Origin: Leptotrichia sp. oral taxon 223
Lineage (GTDB): Bacteria; Fusobacteriota; Fusobacteriia; Fusobacteriales; Leptotrichiaceae
Length of the DNA stretch: 64,000 bases
Assembly: GCF_013394795.1 (NCBI RefSeq)
Contig: NZ_JABXYU010000001.1
Coordinates: 744,001-808,000, forward strand
Direction: 5' to 3'
This document shows positions 13,627 through 22,762 of the stretch, one piece after another (the stretch's first letter is position 1; every line of letters begins with the position of its first letter). Below the pieces are notes generated by a model. The model saw only the letters and a program-made list of their open reading frames with translations, made no database searches and was not told where the DNA came from. The translations under genes and the position numbers were made by a program.

Positions 13627-15963
13627 TTATAAATTAACATTAATATTTTCAGATATTTTTATATTATTATGCCAAAAATTATATTCATCAAGTTTTTGTG
13701 TAATACCATTATAGACATTACAAGTATTAGTTGGATCTTTAATTGTAATGATTAAGCAAAACTCTTGACTTAATTCTCTATTTTCAATAACTGCTCTATC
13801 TTCAATGCTACTTCTGTAAGTACCATCTATTGTAAGATACCATTTTTTATCAGAAGTTGTATATTTTATTTTGTTCCCATCTGTTAACTCTGATGTATCT
13901 ACAGCATATTTTTTTACTGGATAGTATTTATCTCCATACTGAATTAGCATTCTTTCTTTTAATGCAAAATCTTTTGATGATTCTTTCATTTTAACCTTAC
14001 TGTACAATGAACCTATCAGTATATTTTGAGTACCACTTCTTCCAATTGGATTTAAAATACCATTTTTGCTTGTATCCCTAGGTATTTTTTCATCATAAGA
14101 ACCAAATCTTACATCTATATTTGACTGACAATATTCAAATCCTTGAGTTGGATCTAAAATAGGATCATACACAAGTGTTACTATCACTTGAAAATTAAAG
14201 AACTCATTCTTTACCAAACATTCTGGCATAGGAAAATCTTTAATATCTATGAAGTTTCCTTTTGGTAAAACATCACGCAATATTAGTGTCGCTTCATTTG
14301 GAGAATTATATAATATATTATGAACTGTATCAGGTAATCCAAAACCAAGATATTTAGTTCTTTCAAATTCTGGTATTTCTGTATTCTTAGGATAACTAGC
14401 TGAATGAATTATTAAGCTTTTCAATAACAATGAATCAAATTCCTCATCCATTTCGTTTAATAAACCTGCAGCTAAAGCAGCCACTCTAGGAGTTGAGAAA
14501 CTAGTTCCTGCTTGTTCAACAATATCTCCATTTTTAGAAAATGATTTTACACCACCTTGGATAATCTTTCTGCATGAGTTAACTCCAGCATTACCACCTA
14601 AATGTACAATATCAGGTTTTATAATATAAGCTGGACCTGGACCTCTTCTTGAAAATGGTGATAAATTATATGGCTCAGATATCCAACCATTCTCTTTTTT
14701 ATCAGCAATGGATCCAACCACCAATGATCTAACAGAATCAGCTCCTTCATGTAATTTTCCTATAGCATCTCCATTAGCAAAATTCGTACAATTTCCAGTA
14801 GATTTACATATCAAAACATTATACTCATCTTGAATATCGTCCAATGCAATAGCAAAATCGCTAAATTTTTGTTCAGATATTTCACGAACAATACTTATTG
14901 ATAAATTCCATATCTTTATTTCTTTATAATTATTTTTTATAACTTCTCTAATATTTTGTATTAATTCATCTTCCTCTATACTTTCTTTTTGCGTATCAGG
15001 AAAAATTGCAGCATCAAATACTCTTATATTTTTAGCTCCAACAACTTCTTCACCTTGAAGTTCATCTCCATATGTAATAACACCAGCAACAAATGTTCCA
15101 TGATTTTCTAATAGTAGTTCATTTGGATATGGTGAATTTCTAACTCCATAAATCCACGACTGTAAAGGGTCTATCCTACATATTCCATTATCTAAAACAC
15201 CTACAATTTCACTTTTTTTCTCACTATCATATTCTTTGATTTCTATACTATCTTTTTTATTTAATATATCCAAATTGATTGATATATGTGGCATGGGAAC
15301 AAACTCTTCTGCTAAGTCAAACAATGTATTGTTTATAAGTTTATCAATTTGTAGGTTAGATATATCTTGCAATTTATATATTATAAGTGATTTCGTATAA
15401 TTTGTTTTTATAAATTCAATCTTTTCATTTCTTAAAAACATCTCAAATTTTGCTTTATGACTTTTATTAGTGGAAAAGTCATTAAAATTAAAAAGTTTTA
15501 CCTTATAGTTAGAAATGCCTTCACTTTTATATGCAATAGGCTTATATTTCATGATATTATCAATACCAGAAATTCCATACGCATTATTTTTAACATCACT
15601 TATTTTTTCTTCAATTTTAGCTCCATCTGTTTGAGAATCCACACGAATAACTAAAGTATTTTCATCTGTGACTCCAATCACATTATTCTTGTTAGTAAAA
15701 AAAATATTTTCAATTTTCCTTCTATGACTTTTAGCATGTGCATCTCTATTTAACTTTACTTCAATTATTACTGGTATATCTCTTTCATTCCAATTTTCTT
15801 CTTCTAATACATCCTTTATAACTCGCGATAATGCCACAGATTTTTCATATAGTTCTTCACCATGAAGAACCCATTTAGGAAGTTCTTTTCCACCACCACC
15901 TTCTACTCTTTGCTTATCCTCTTCTCGTTTAGCAAAAAATTTGATTGGTAATGTTTCTTTCAT
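13627..15963 (-). CDS. Subtilisin-like S8 serine protease, IetS-like
   Basis: A 778-residue protein without a signal peptide, so cytoplasmic. The catalytic triad of the S8 family is clear: Asp in IVGVLDNGIC (residue ~256), His in LENHGTFVAGVI (~289) and Ser in QAGTSFSTPRVAALAAG (~485), with the oxyanion Asn in STGNCTNFAN. About 250 residues precede and 280 follow the peptidase domain. An AAA ATPase gene ends two bases upstream of its start. This AAA-ATPase plus subtilisin pairing is that of ietAS, first described in plasmid incompatibility/maintenance in Agrobacterium and later as an antiphage system. In that model the protease is the toxic part and the ATPase controls it. Confidence 0.85.
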   Translation of the reverse strand: MKETLPIKFFAKREEDKQRVEGGGGKELPKWVLHGEELYEKSVALSRVIKDVLEEENWNERDIPVIIEVKLNRDAHAKSHRRKIENIFFTNKNNVIGVTDENTLVIRVDSQTDGAKIEEKISDVKNNAYGISGIDNIMKYKPIAYKSEGISNYKVKLFNFNDFSTNKSHKAKFEMFLRNEKIEFIKTNYTKSLIIYKLQDISNLQIDKLINNTLFDLAEEFVPMPHISINLDILNKKDSIEIKEYDSEKKSEIVGVLDNGICRIDPLQSWIYGVRNSPYPNELLLENHGTFVAGVITYGDELQGEEVVGAKNIRVFDAAIFPDTQKESIEEDELIQNIREVIKNNYKEIKIWNLSISIVREISEQKFSDFAIALDDIQDEYNVLICKSTGNCTNFANGDAIGKLHEGADSVRSLVVGSIADKKENGWISEPYNLSPFSRRGPGPAYIIKPDIVHLGGNAGVNSCRKIIQGGVKSFSKNGDIVEQAGTSFSTPRVAALAAGLLNEMDEEFDSLLLKSLIIHSASYPKNTEIPEFERTKYLGFGLPDTVHNILYNSPNEATLILRDVLPKGNFIDIKDFPMPECLVKNEFFNFQVIVTLVYDPILDPTQGFEYCQSNIDVRFGSYDEKIPRDTSKNGILNPIGRSGTQNILIGSLYSKVKMKESSKDFALKERMLIQYGDKYYPVKKYAVDTSELTDGNKIKYTTSDKKWYLTIDGTYRSSIEDRAVIENRELSQEFCLIITIKDPTNTCNVYNGITQKLDEYNFWHNNIKISENINVNL

Positions 15964-15965
15964 TT

Positions 15966-17063
15966 TTATTCACCCCTTACTTTTTTAGATATCATCTGTA
16001 CCTTTCTTAGAGAAAATCCATGACTTTGTAATTCTCTATGGGTCATTCCTCCTTGAATTAAAAATTTGATGAAATCTTCTTCATTAGTTATCGAATGATT
16101 CTTAAATAAAAAAGTTTCTCTTAAAATATCAAATGAAACAATCTCTTTTTTTTCATTTATTACAGCATTTCTCATAGAATTATTCATAATAGTGTTAATA
16201 TCCGAATGACTTAATCCAATTAATGAAGTTGCTAAATTCTCAATTTTCTTGTCTGTTATATTAAATTTAAATTTTGATGTACTAATACATATATTAAGAA
16301 GTATATTAATTTCAAATTCCGTAGGCTTATTTACACTTAATACTCGATTAAATCTACGCCAAATCGCAGGATCTAGTAATTCATGATGATTTGTTGCAGC
16401 AATTATAATACTATCTTTACTAAAAACATCTATATTCTGAATAAGGCTATTTACAACTCTTTTTAATTCACCTGTTTCATTTTTGTCATCTCTTATTTTA
16501 GCAATAACATCAAATTCATCTAAAAACAAAATACACTCCTGCCTTGAAGCAAAATCAAATATTTTCCTGATATTTTTTGCCGTACTTCCCAACAAAGATG
16601 AAATCATTCCATCCAATCTCACTGTCAATAATGGAAGACATGTCTGCATAGATATGTATTGTGCTATCGAAGTTTTTCCGCATCCTGGTGGCCCATAAAG
16701 AAGCAAAGTACAAGAATCATCTATTCCAGCTTTTAATAATTTATCCCTATTTTCATAACCCTTTATAAAATCTCGAACTTCATTTGTAACTTCATTATTT
16801 AAAATTAATTTCTCTCTATCAATAATCGGGTAACAAATATCAACCATATCCATTCTACTTTCACCATCAACAGGTTTAGATGATAATGAATCTAAAGATA
16901 ATATACTTCCTCTTTTTTTTGATAGTAAATTATTTATTTTTCGTGCCAATGATAAGTCGCCAGTATTTTCTAAATTTTTAGCTAATATTTTAGAATAATT
17001 AAAGACCTTTTCCTTATCTCCAGATAATGCACCTTCAATTATTTTAGAAATCTCTGTATACAT
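15966..17063 (-). CDS. AAA+ ATPase, IetA-like partner of the S8 protease
   Basis: A 365-residue AAA ATPase. The N-terminal ~100 residues are helical. The ATPase core has Walker A GPPGCGKTS (residues ~126-134), pore-loop-like DGMISSLLGSTAKNI, Walker B ILFLDEFD, sensor 1 IIIAATNHHELLD and Arg fingers in AIWRRFNRVL. The second ATG (17063) is chosen because GGAGG lies 8 bp upstream; a GTG nine bases earlier overlaps the ribosome site. The TAA is two bases before the protease ATG, so the genes are translationally coupled, as in ietAS. Confidence 0.88.
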   Translation of the reverse strand: MYTEISKIIEGALSGDKEKVFNYSKILAKNLENTGDLSLARKINNLLSKKRGSILSLDSLSSKPVDGESRMDMVDICYPIIDREKLILNNEVTNEVRDFIKGYENRDKLLKAGIDDSCTLLLYGPPGCGKTSIAQYISMQTCLPLLTVRLDGMISSLLGSTAKNIRKIFDFASRQECILFLDEFDVIAKIRDDKNETGELKRVVNSLIQNIDVFSKDSIIIAATNHHELLDPAIWRRFNRVLSVNKPTEFEINILLNICISTSKFKFNITDKKIENLATSLIGLSHSDINTIMNNSMRNAVINEKKEIVSFDILRETFLFKNHSITNEEDFIKFLIQGGMTHRELQSHGFSLRKVQMISKKVRGE

Positions 17064-17084
17064 TCCATCCACCTCCTACTTTTT

Positions 17085-17113
17085 ATTATATATTATTTTT
17101 ATACTTATTTCAA
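17085..17113 (-). promoter_or_regulatory. Promoter of the ATPase-protease pair
   Basis: On the minus strand TTGAAA (17108-17113), 17 bp and TATAAT (17085-17090), placed 22 bp before the ATPase start. This is a strong sigma-70-type match, so the pair is probably expressed constitutively as its own unit. Confidence 0.6.
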
Positions 17114-17184
17114 TATCTTTTGTTATTATAATTGTATTTTTCGTTATTATTTTTTACATATCGTTATCAAGGTAATAAAAAAGA

Positions 17185-17917
17185 GGTTGTCTCAAAATGA
17201 TTAAAATTTTGAGTTCAGCTTCTATTTTTTTTTATTTTGACGTATACTTGAATTCAAGTTTTTGTTTATTTGCACACGTATATGTATCGGTTTCTTCATC
17301 AAACGACATATTTTCCGCCTTAGAAATATCCTGTTTAAATTTTCGAGTTTTCTACTTTTCATAATTTTGTGGTTTTGTATATGGAGTATAATTATTATTA
17401 AAAAGATATTCATAGTTCTCTTCACTTTCATATCCTGCATCTGCAATAATATTTTTAAATTTCAAGTTTTTACTTTCCAATACTGATAAAAATGGAATAA
17501 GCGTTCTTACATCCGTAGGATTGGTGAACAGATCCAGTCCTACAATATATTCAGAATTTACGTTTATCTATAAATTGTATGCAGGTTTCAGCTGCCCATT
17601 TTTCATGTAGTCCTCCTTCATTCTCATAAACGTTGCATCCCTGCCTGTTTTTAGAGTATGCTTGCATTAAATATCTATAGTCCAATCCCTCCAATAATTT
17701 GCTAATTACTCTAACAGGTGATGATTCGGAGATATTAACTCCAATATCCATAGGCGAAAACAATTGATAATTTGAAAAAATGTAGTACAATTAATTGAAT
17801 GGTTATTGTTTTTTGTCATAATTCAATTATACCATTTTACCGAGATTTTATTTCGTTTTTTTCTTTTTTTAAACAAAAAAAGCTGAACTCAAAATTTTAA
17901 TCATTTTGAGACAGCCC
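17185..17917 (-). mobile_element. Internally deleted IS1182-family element
   Basis: Terminal inverted repeats of about 37 bp (GGTTGTCTCAAAATGATTAA... at 17185 and its reverse complement ending GAGACAGCCC at 17917) enclose broken transposase pieces on the minus strand. The N-terminal piece, 17551-17790, contains NYQLFSPMDIGVNI...SPVRVISKLLEGLD. A downstream piece at about 17225-17460 reads ADAGYESEENYEYLL...YTPYTKPQNYEK in more than one frame. Most of the catalytic DDE region is missing, so the element cannot move on its own but its ends look intact. Confidence 0.85.
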
Positions 17918-17959
17918 TTATTTCTTCTATTTTTGAGACATTTCCATTTTTTATGTTTA

Positions 17960-20653
17960 TTATTTAACCTTGATACTCAAAACCTGACAAGTTTTTACAT
18001 TATTAATTTTAATTTTATTTCCAGCAAAACTGAATTCAACATTATCCATAACTGTTTCTTCATCAAATTTTACTAAAGATGTATTTTTAATATCATCGTG
18101 ATATATAATGTCAAAATCAGTAGACTTTTTATCATCAGGATTATATACTCTAATAATTAATGCATTTTCCTTTTCTGCTTTTTTCACAGTGCTGAGAATA
18201 CAATTTCTATTTTCTGAAGAAAATATTGAATAATCAAATGGAACATCCTGAATTTCAGGTTTATTCATTAAAAAGAAAATATCCACATTTTTAAATTCCG
18301 CAGCCTGATAATAATAGAAAGGAGTTAAGTATTCCTTAGATATATTCGAAATTTTTGAAATTGAATATTCATTCTTTCCAATAGAAATAGCAAAATTAAA
18401 CTTCAGATTTTTCAGCAGGTTTGCATCAGGTGTTTCCCAGTTAGCCATTCCTGAAGCTCTTCCAGGTCTATCTTTAAGCTCTGCTTTTCCCATTTCTGGT
18501 GTTGATCTGAATAAAGTGAGTGCTATTGTATCAAATTTTTCACCTGTAATCTGATATTCCCTTACACAATCTGTTATAATGCTTACATTTTCATGGTCAT
18601 TAGCAAGAGATACAAAAGATTGCATTGGTTCTATTGTTCTAGGTTTTTCATTCCAGCTATTTTCCCGCCAGTTTTCAACTTCAGAAAGATAAACAGGCCT
18701 TCTAATTGTTCCAAATTGCTGATCAGCAATAGATTCAACACTTTCTATTCCTGTTTTAAACAATACACGTACACGATGTTCTATAGCTTTATTTTCAACT
18801 TCTATATCTACTTTTACAAGAGAACTGTCTTTTTCCAGTGATAGAGTTACCAAAAATTCTATCTGGATATTATCTTGTTCCTGTTCTCTTGATGTCAAAT
18901 TATGAGGAATATTCATTTTTACAGAATATTTTATTTTATTTAACAGCGAATTTTTTTCTGTTTCCAATATTTCGATTTCAGAATTTTCACTTGTTAAAAT
19001 CCTGTCGTTATAAGGCTCTGAATAATCATAAGTATCTCCTGCATCTCCAGAATCTTCAAAAATCAAAAAACCTTCTTTTTCTAAATTATTCTTTTTATCT
19101 TTTATGATTATTGAACCATTTTTCTGAACTCTCACATTCAAAATTTCATTTTCAATTTGATTCATTTCAGTACTGCATTCATAAACCTTAACAGCTGACT
19201 CTTTTTTTCTCGTAAATAGTGTTCTGTATCCTAAAGGTAACATGTCTTTCAGGTAAATCAGCAACTCAGTTTTATATATTTCTGCATTTTCCTTTATCCA
19301 ACGGGGATTATCATTAGTATTGAATCCTACTTCCGATTTCATTTTATTTTTTATTCTTTCCTCAAGCTTTTCACTTTTTAGAACTTTGGTTTCGTATATA
19401 TTACCATCAGTATCGTAAATTTCTACATCAGTAAAAGGAGTAAAAATTTCAGTCTTTAAAACTCCACTTCTTCTGTATGGAAGAAAATTATATACTTGAA
19501 ACTGAAAAATATCTTTTTCAGGAATAGCTGATCCTATTTCTCTCATCTTTAAATCATTCAGATTATCCATTAGAGATTTTACAGTATCATTTCTATATTC
19601 AATACTGTTATTTGTTTCATCAGAATTACACATACCGATACTGTCATGAGCGGCATTTTCAGCCATAAGCTTCCATGCCTTTTCAAAAACTTTATTTTCA
19701 TATTCAAAGCCTGATTTATATGCTATTGAACTTAAAGGCTCCGATATATTTACTATAAGATTTTCATTCTTATTATTCTTTATCTTTAAGTCAGCTCTTG
19801 TAGAATATATAGATTTATGAACCCTGCTGAATTGTCCCGATGTCATTTCCCCTTTTACAGTATCATACCGAAATCCATTGTTTTCCGCTTTCTCCATTAC
19901 ATTATCAATGGTAGATATGTAAAAATTACTATCAGGATTAAGCTTATTAAGTTTTTCTATAATTTCAGGAAGATTTTTTCTAATTGGTCTCTGATCTTCA
20001 CCATTATATAATATCAATGTCCCTATTAGAGATCTTCTGTCTGTTTCTTCCTTCAATTTCGCCATTAAATTATTCAAACTATCTGTTTCAGATGTAAAAT
20101 AAACAAAATTTCCATATCTGTCAAGATACATATTGAAAACCCTGCTTCCATCAGGAGATTCCCAATAAAACTCATTTTTAGGATAATGACTATCCCCTAG
20201 CCCTCTTTTAAAGGTATTGTATTTTATGTTAAAACCATTAAGCAACTGTGGCATCTGAGCCGACTGACCAAAAGAATCAGGCATATATCCTGTTTTCATA
20301 TATGCTCCAAAATCTTTTGCCCTTTCTATTCCATAATACAAATTCCTTATAATGGATTCTCCGCTTATTACCATCTGGTCTGTCTGTGTATACCATGGTC
20401 CTATTATAAGTTTGCCTTCTCTAACAAGCTTTTTTATTCTATCTTCATCATAGGGATGAAATTCAAGATAGTCATCTATAATGGATAGCTGCGCATCCAG
20501 AAGAAAATGACTGAAGTTTTTATTGTTTTCCAGTACATCAAATATTTCCTTGAAATGATTCAGGGAATATATTTTAGAACGGGAAGTTGTAAAGTACCAT
20601 TCCCTGTCCCAGTGTGTATGCGGGATAATCGGAAAATCATATTTTTTATTCAT
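17960..20653 (-). CDS. mngB: GH38 alpha-mannosidase, MngB-like
   Basis: About 897 residues, glycoside hydrolase family 38. The N-terminal phrase IIPHTHWDREWYFTT with metal ligands His and Asp, the segment GKLIIGPWYTQTDQMVISGESIIRNLYYGI and the nucleophile Asp in GYMPDSFGQSAQMPQLL follow E. coli MngB closely. MngB cleaves 2-O-(6-phospho-mannosyl)-D-glycerate to mannose-6-phosphate and glycerate. There is no signal peptide, which fits a cytoplasmic phospho-sugar substrate. It starts one base after the EIIC stop; an ATG four codons earlier (20665) overlapping EIIC is the alternative. Last gene of a five-gene leftward operon. Confidence 0.88.
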   Translation of the reverse strand: MNKKYDFPIIPHTHWDREWYFTTSRSKIYSLNHFKEIFDVLENNKNFSHFLLDAQLSIIDDYLEFHPYDEDRIKKLVREGKLIIGPWYTQTDQMVISGESIIRNLYYGIERAKDFGAYMKTGYMPDSFGQSAQMPQLLNGFNIKYNTFKRGLGDSHYPKNEFYWESPDGSRVFNMYLDRYGNFVYFTSETDSLNNLMAKLKEETDRRSLIGTLILYNGEDQRPIRKNLPEIIEKLNKLNPDSNFYISTIDNVMEKAENNGFRYDTVKGEMTSGQFSRVHKSIYSTRADLKIKNNKNENLIVNISEPLSSIAYKSGFEYENKVFEKAWKLMAENAAHDSIGMCNSDETNNSIEYRNDTVKSLMDNLNDLKMREIGSAIPEKDIFQFQVYNFLPYRRSGVLKTEIFTPFTDVEIYDTDGNIYETKVLKSEKLEERIKNKMKSEVGFNTNDNPRWIKENAEIYKTELLIYLKDMLPLGYRTLFTRKKESAVKVYECSTEMNQIENEILNVRVQKNGSIIIKDKKNNLEKEGFLIFEDSGDAGDTYDYSEPYNDRILTSENSEIEILETEKNSLLNKIKYSVKMNIPHNLTSREQEQDNIQIEFLVTLSLEKDSSLVKVDIEVENKAIEHRVRVLFKTGIESVESIADQQFGTIRRPVYLSEVENWRENSWNEKPRTIEPMQSFVSLANDHENVSIITDCVREYQITGEKFDTIALTLFRSTPEMGKAELKDRPGRASGMANWETPDANLLKNLKFNFAISIGKNEYSISKISNISKEYLTPFYYYQAAEFKNVDIFFLMNKPEIQDVPFDYSIFSSENRNCILSTVKKAEKENALIIRVYNPDDKKSTDFDIIYHDDIKNTSLVKFDEETVMDNVEFSFAGNKIKINNVKTCQVLSIKVK

Positions 20654-20654
20654 A

Positions 20655-21839
20655 TTAATACTCATCCACTTCCAGCTTACCATCTTTTATAAGCTTATTT
20701 CTGTACAGCACATTACATACTGCAATTATTATTGATCCTACAGCTATTCCTATCATATATGCAGGAAGATTTTTTACAAGAGGCCATGCCCAGACTGCTG
20801 ATTCAGGAAACCATTGTACTGCACCTAAAGCTATTCCTGAAAATGCCCCTATAACCGAAGAAACTACGTATAAAGGAATTGTAAATCCAGGATTTTCAAG
20901 TGCAAAAGGAATTGCTCCTTCTGAAATTCCCATAAAAGCAAGGAAAATGGATGTCTTACCTGCATCGTAAAATTCACTGTTATAAACTCTTCTTCCAACT
21001 AATTTCTTGTCTATCAGAGTTGACAGTCCAAGACCTATTGATGGAGTAACTATTGCTATTGTTCTTGCTGTAATCGGAAGAACTTTCTCAGTAGTAAATC
21101 CTAAAGCCACGAATCCTGCAGCCTTATTTACAGGCCCTCCTAAATCAAAAGCTGTAGTTGCCGAAAGTACAAGAGCATATGCAAACTGTCCTGCTGCTCC
21201 TGCCGCTTCAAGAAGTGCTCTAATTTGGAGATTTATCCATCCTCCAACAGGAGTTATTACAAATACCATCACAAACATACAGAAAAGCGAAGAAAGTAAA
21301 GGTATTAGAAATGTAGATTTAAATGCAAGCCATTTTTTTGGTAAATTGATGCTCTTATTTAAATATTTTACAAAATACCCTATTATCATTGCAATAATAA
21401 ACGCCCCTAAAAATCCTGAAGGAACCGGTGTAATTTTATCCAGAACTCCATCAACCATTCCTATAGTGGCTACAGGCTTATTTGCAACGTAACCTCCTAT
21501 AAATCCTGCAGCAAGGGCTGTCTTACCACCTATAGAATTTGCCACAAATGCCGCAAACATTGGGATAGCAAAACCAAATAATGTAAATCCAAAACTTTCC
21601 ATCAATGAAGCCAATTTTAATAACTGTAAGTTCATTCCTGTATACTGTCCTGTCTTTATTGCATCCAAAATTGATACACTTGGATCAATTTTAAATATTA
21701 CGTAAGGAATTACCTGAGAAAATGCACCAATAAGTCCTCCCATTATAAGTACAGGTATCATATAGGATATACCTGTCATAAGATGTTTATAAAATTCCTG
21801 CCAGAAACTGTTTTTTCTTTTTCTTTTTAATTGAGCCAT
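20655..21839 (-). CDS. PTS fructose-family EIIC component (mannosyl-glycerate)
   Basis: A 394-residue membrane protein with about ten hydrophobic segments and family phrases HLMTGISYMIPVLIMGGLIGA, GGKTALAAGFIGGYVANKP and GISEGAIPFALENP. This is the permease of the fructose/mannitol PTS family, which carries the sugar through the membrane during phosphorylation. In E. coli the equivalent MngA fuses A, B and C domains; here they are three genes. The linked MngB-like gene indicates 2-O-alpha-mannosyl-D-glycerate as substrate, though another mannosyl compound is possible. Confidence 0.87.
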   Translation of the reverse strand: MAQLKRKRKNSFWQEFYKHLMTGISYMIPVLIMGGLIGAFSQVIPYVIFKIDPSVSILDAIKTGQYTGMNLQLLKLASLMESFGFTLFGFAIPMFAAFVANSIGGKTALAAGFIGGYVANKPVATIGMVDGVLDKITPVPSGFLGAFIIAMIIGYFVKYLNKSINLPKKWLAFKSTFLIPLLSSLFCMFVMVFVITPVGGWINLQIRALLEAAGAAGQFAYALVLSATTAFDLGGPVNKAAGFVALGFTTEKVLPITARTIAIVTPSIGLGLSTLIDKKLVGRRVYNSEFYDAGKTSIFLAFMGISEGAIPFALENPGFTIPLYVVSSVIGAFSGIALGAVQWFPESAVWAWPLVKNLPAYMIGIAVGSIIIAVCNVLYRNKLIKDGKLEVDEY

Positions 21840-21909
21840 TTTAAATACCTCCCATATTTCTTTTTATAATTTTTATTTTTTTGCTATATTTATGCAATTC
21901 TTTATTAAA

Positions 21910-22221
21910 TTATCCTATTTCTTCAACTATTTCTCCCAAAATTTCTTTTCCTTCTCTGATGGCTTCTTTTAAAGTAATTTCATAAGGATCATAACCTTCA
22001 AAACGCTCCATACCTTGTGGAGTAATTGCCAACGCAAGAATAATTGCATCTGATTCCGCTATATCTTTCTTTGTAAGTTCATTCTGAATTCCATCTGCTC
22101 CCTGTGTTTCTATTTTAATTTCTACACCCAGTTCTTTTGCCGCCTTTTCTAAAGAATCTGCCGCCATGAATGTATGTGCCAGTCCCATCGGACAAGCACA
22201 GACTGCTACAATTTTTTTCAT
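21910..22221 (-). CDS. PTS fructose-family EIIB component
   Basis: A 103-residue cytoplasmic domain with the phospho-Cys loop VAVCACPMGLAHTFMAADSLE (active Cys at residue 10) and the following KIETQGADGIQNELT typical of fructose-type EIIB. It takes phosphate from EIIA and passes it to the incoming sugar. It lies between the EIIA and EIIC genes in the same operon. Confidence 0.9.
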   Translation of the reverse strand: MKKIVAVCACPMGLAHTFMAADSLEKAAKELGVEIKIETQGADGIQNELTKKDIAESDAIILALAITPQGMERFEGYDPYEITLKEAIREGKEILGEIVEEIG

Positions 22222-22262
22222 AATAATTCTTCTCCTTATATCAGTTTATTTTTTACTTTCAT

Positions 22263-22697
22263 TTACTCAATAATAATTTTTAATAATTCTTCCTTGTCAT
22301 CTGTTATTTCCAATTTTTCCCTAAATTTTTCCTCCAGTATCTTTTTTGAAAGTTTCATTAAAATTTTTATATGTTCCCCTGCTGAAGCTGAAGGAACCCC
22401 AAGAAGAAATATATATTTCACCTTTTCATCCGGATCTCCCCAGAAAATTTCCTTTTTTAATTTTGCAAATACTATCTGAGGAGAATTTATAAATTCTGAT
22501 TTCCCATGAGGAATTGCTACTTTAAATCCCACAACGGTATTTTCCATTTTTTCCCTTTTCAGAACATCTTCAAAAAATTTTTCCTTATCAACTAATTTTT
22601 CATTAGATATTGTATCTATCATTTTATTAATTATTTCTTTCTTATTTTCCGTTTCCAAATCTAAAATAATGTTATCCTTATTAATAAAATTCTCCAT
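22263..22697 (-). CDS. PTS fructose/mannitol-family EIIA component
   Basis: A 144-residue EIIA domain with the phospho-His in VAIPHGKSEFINSPQIVFAKL and the end-of-domain phrase KYIFLLGVPSASAGEHIKILMKLSKKI. It is phosphorylated by HPr and feeds EIIB. It is the second gene of the operon, 66 bp after the regulator. Confidence 0.9.
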   Translation of the reverse strand: MENFINKDNIILDLETENKKEIINKMIDTISNEKLVDKEKFFEDVLKREKMENTVVGFKVAIPHGKSEFINSPQIVFAKLKKEIFWGDPDEKVKYIFLLGVPSASAGEHIKILMKLSKKILEEKFREKLEITDDKEELLKIIIE

Positions 22698-22762
22698 TTT
22701 TCTATCTCCTGTATTTAATAAATTTAGTCAACTCCATTTTTCAGAAATAACTTCTATAATAT

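Noticed and set aside
13505-13714. Plus-strand frame containing STMDELYKIRK, recalling the last residues of GFP
   Set aside because: Only six residues agree, the rest is unrelated, and the second half overlaps the protease gene on the other strand. Treated as chance, not as vector contamination.
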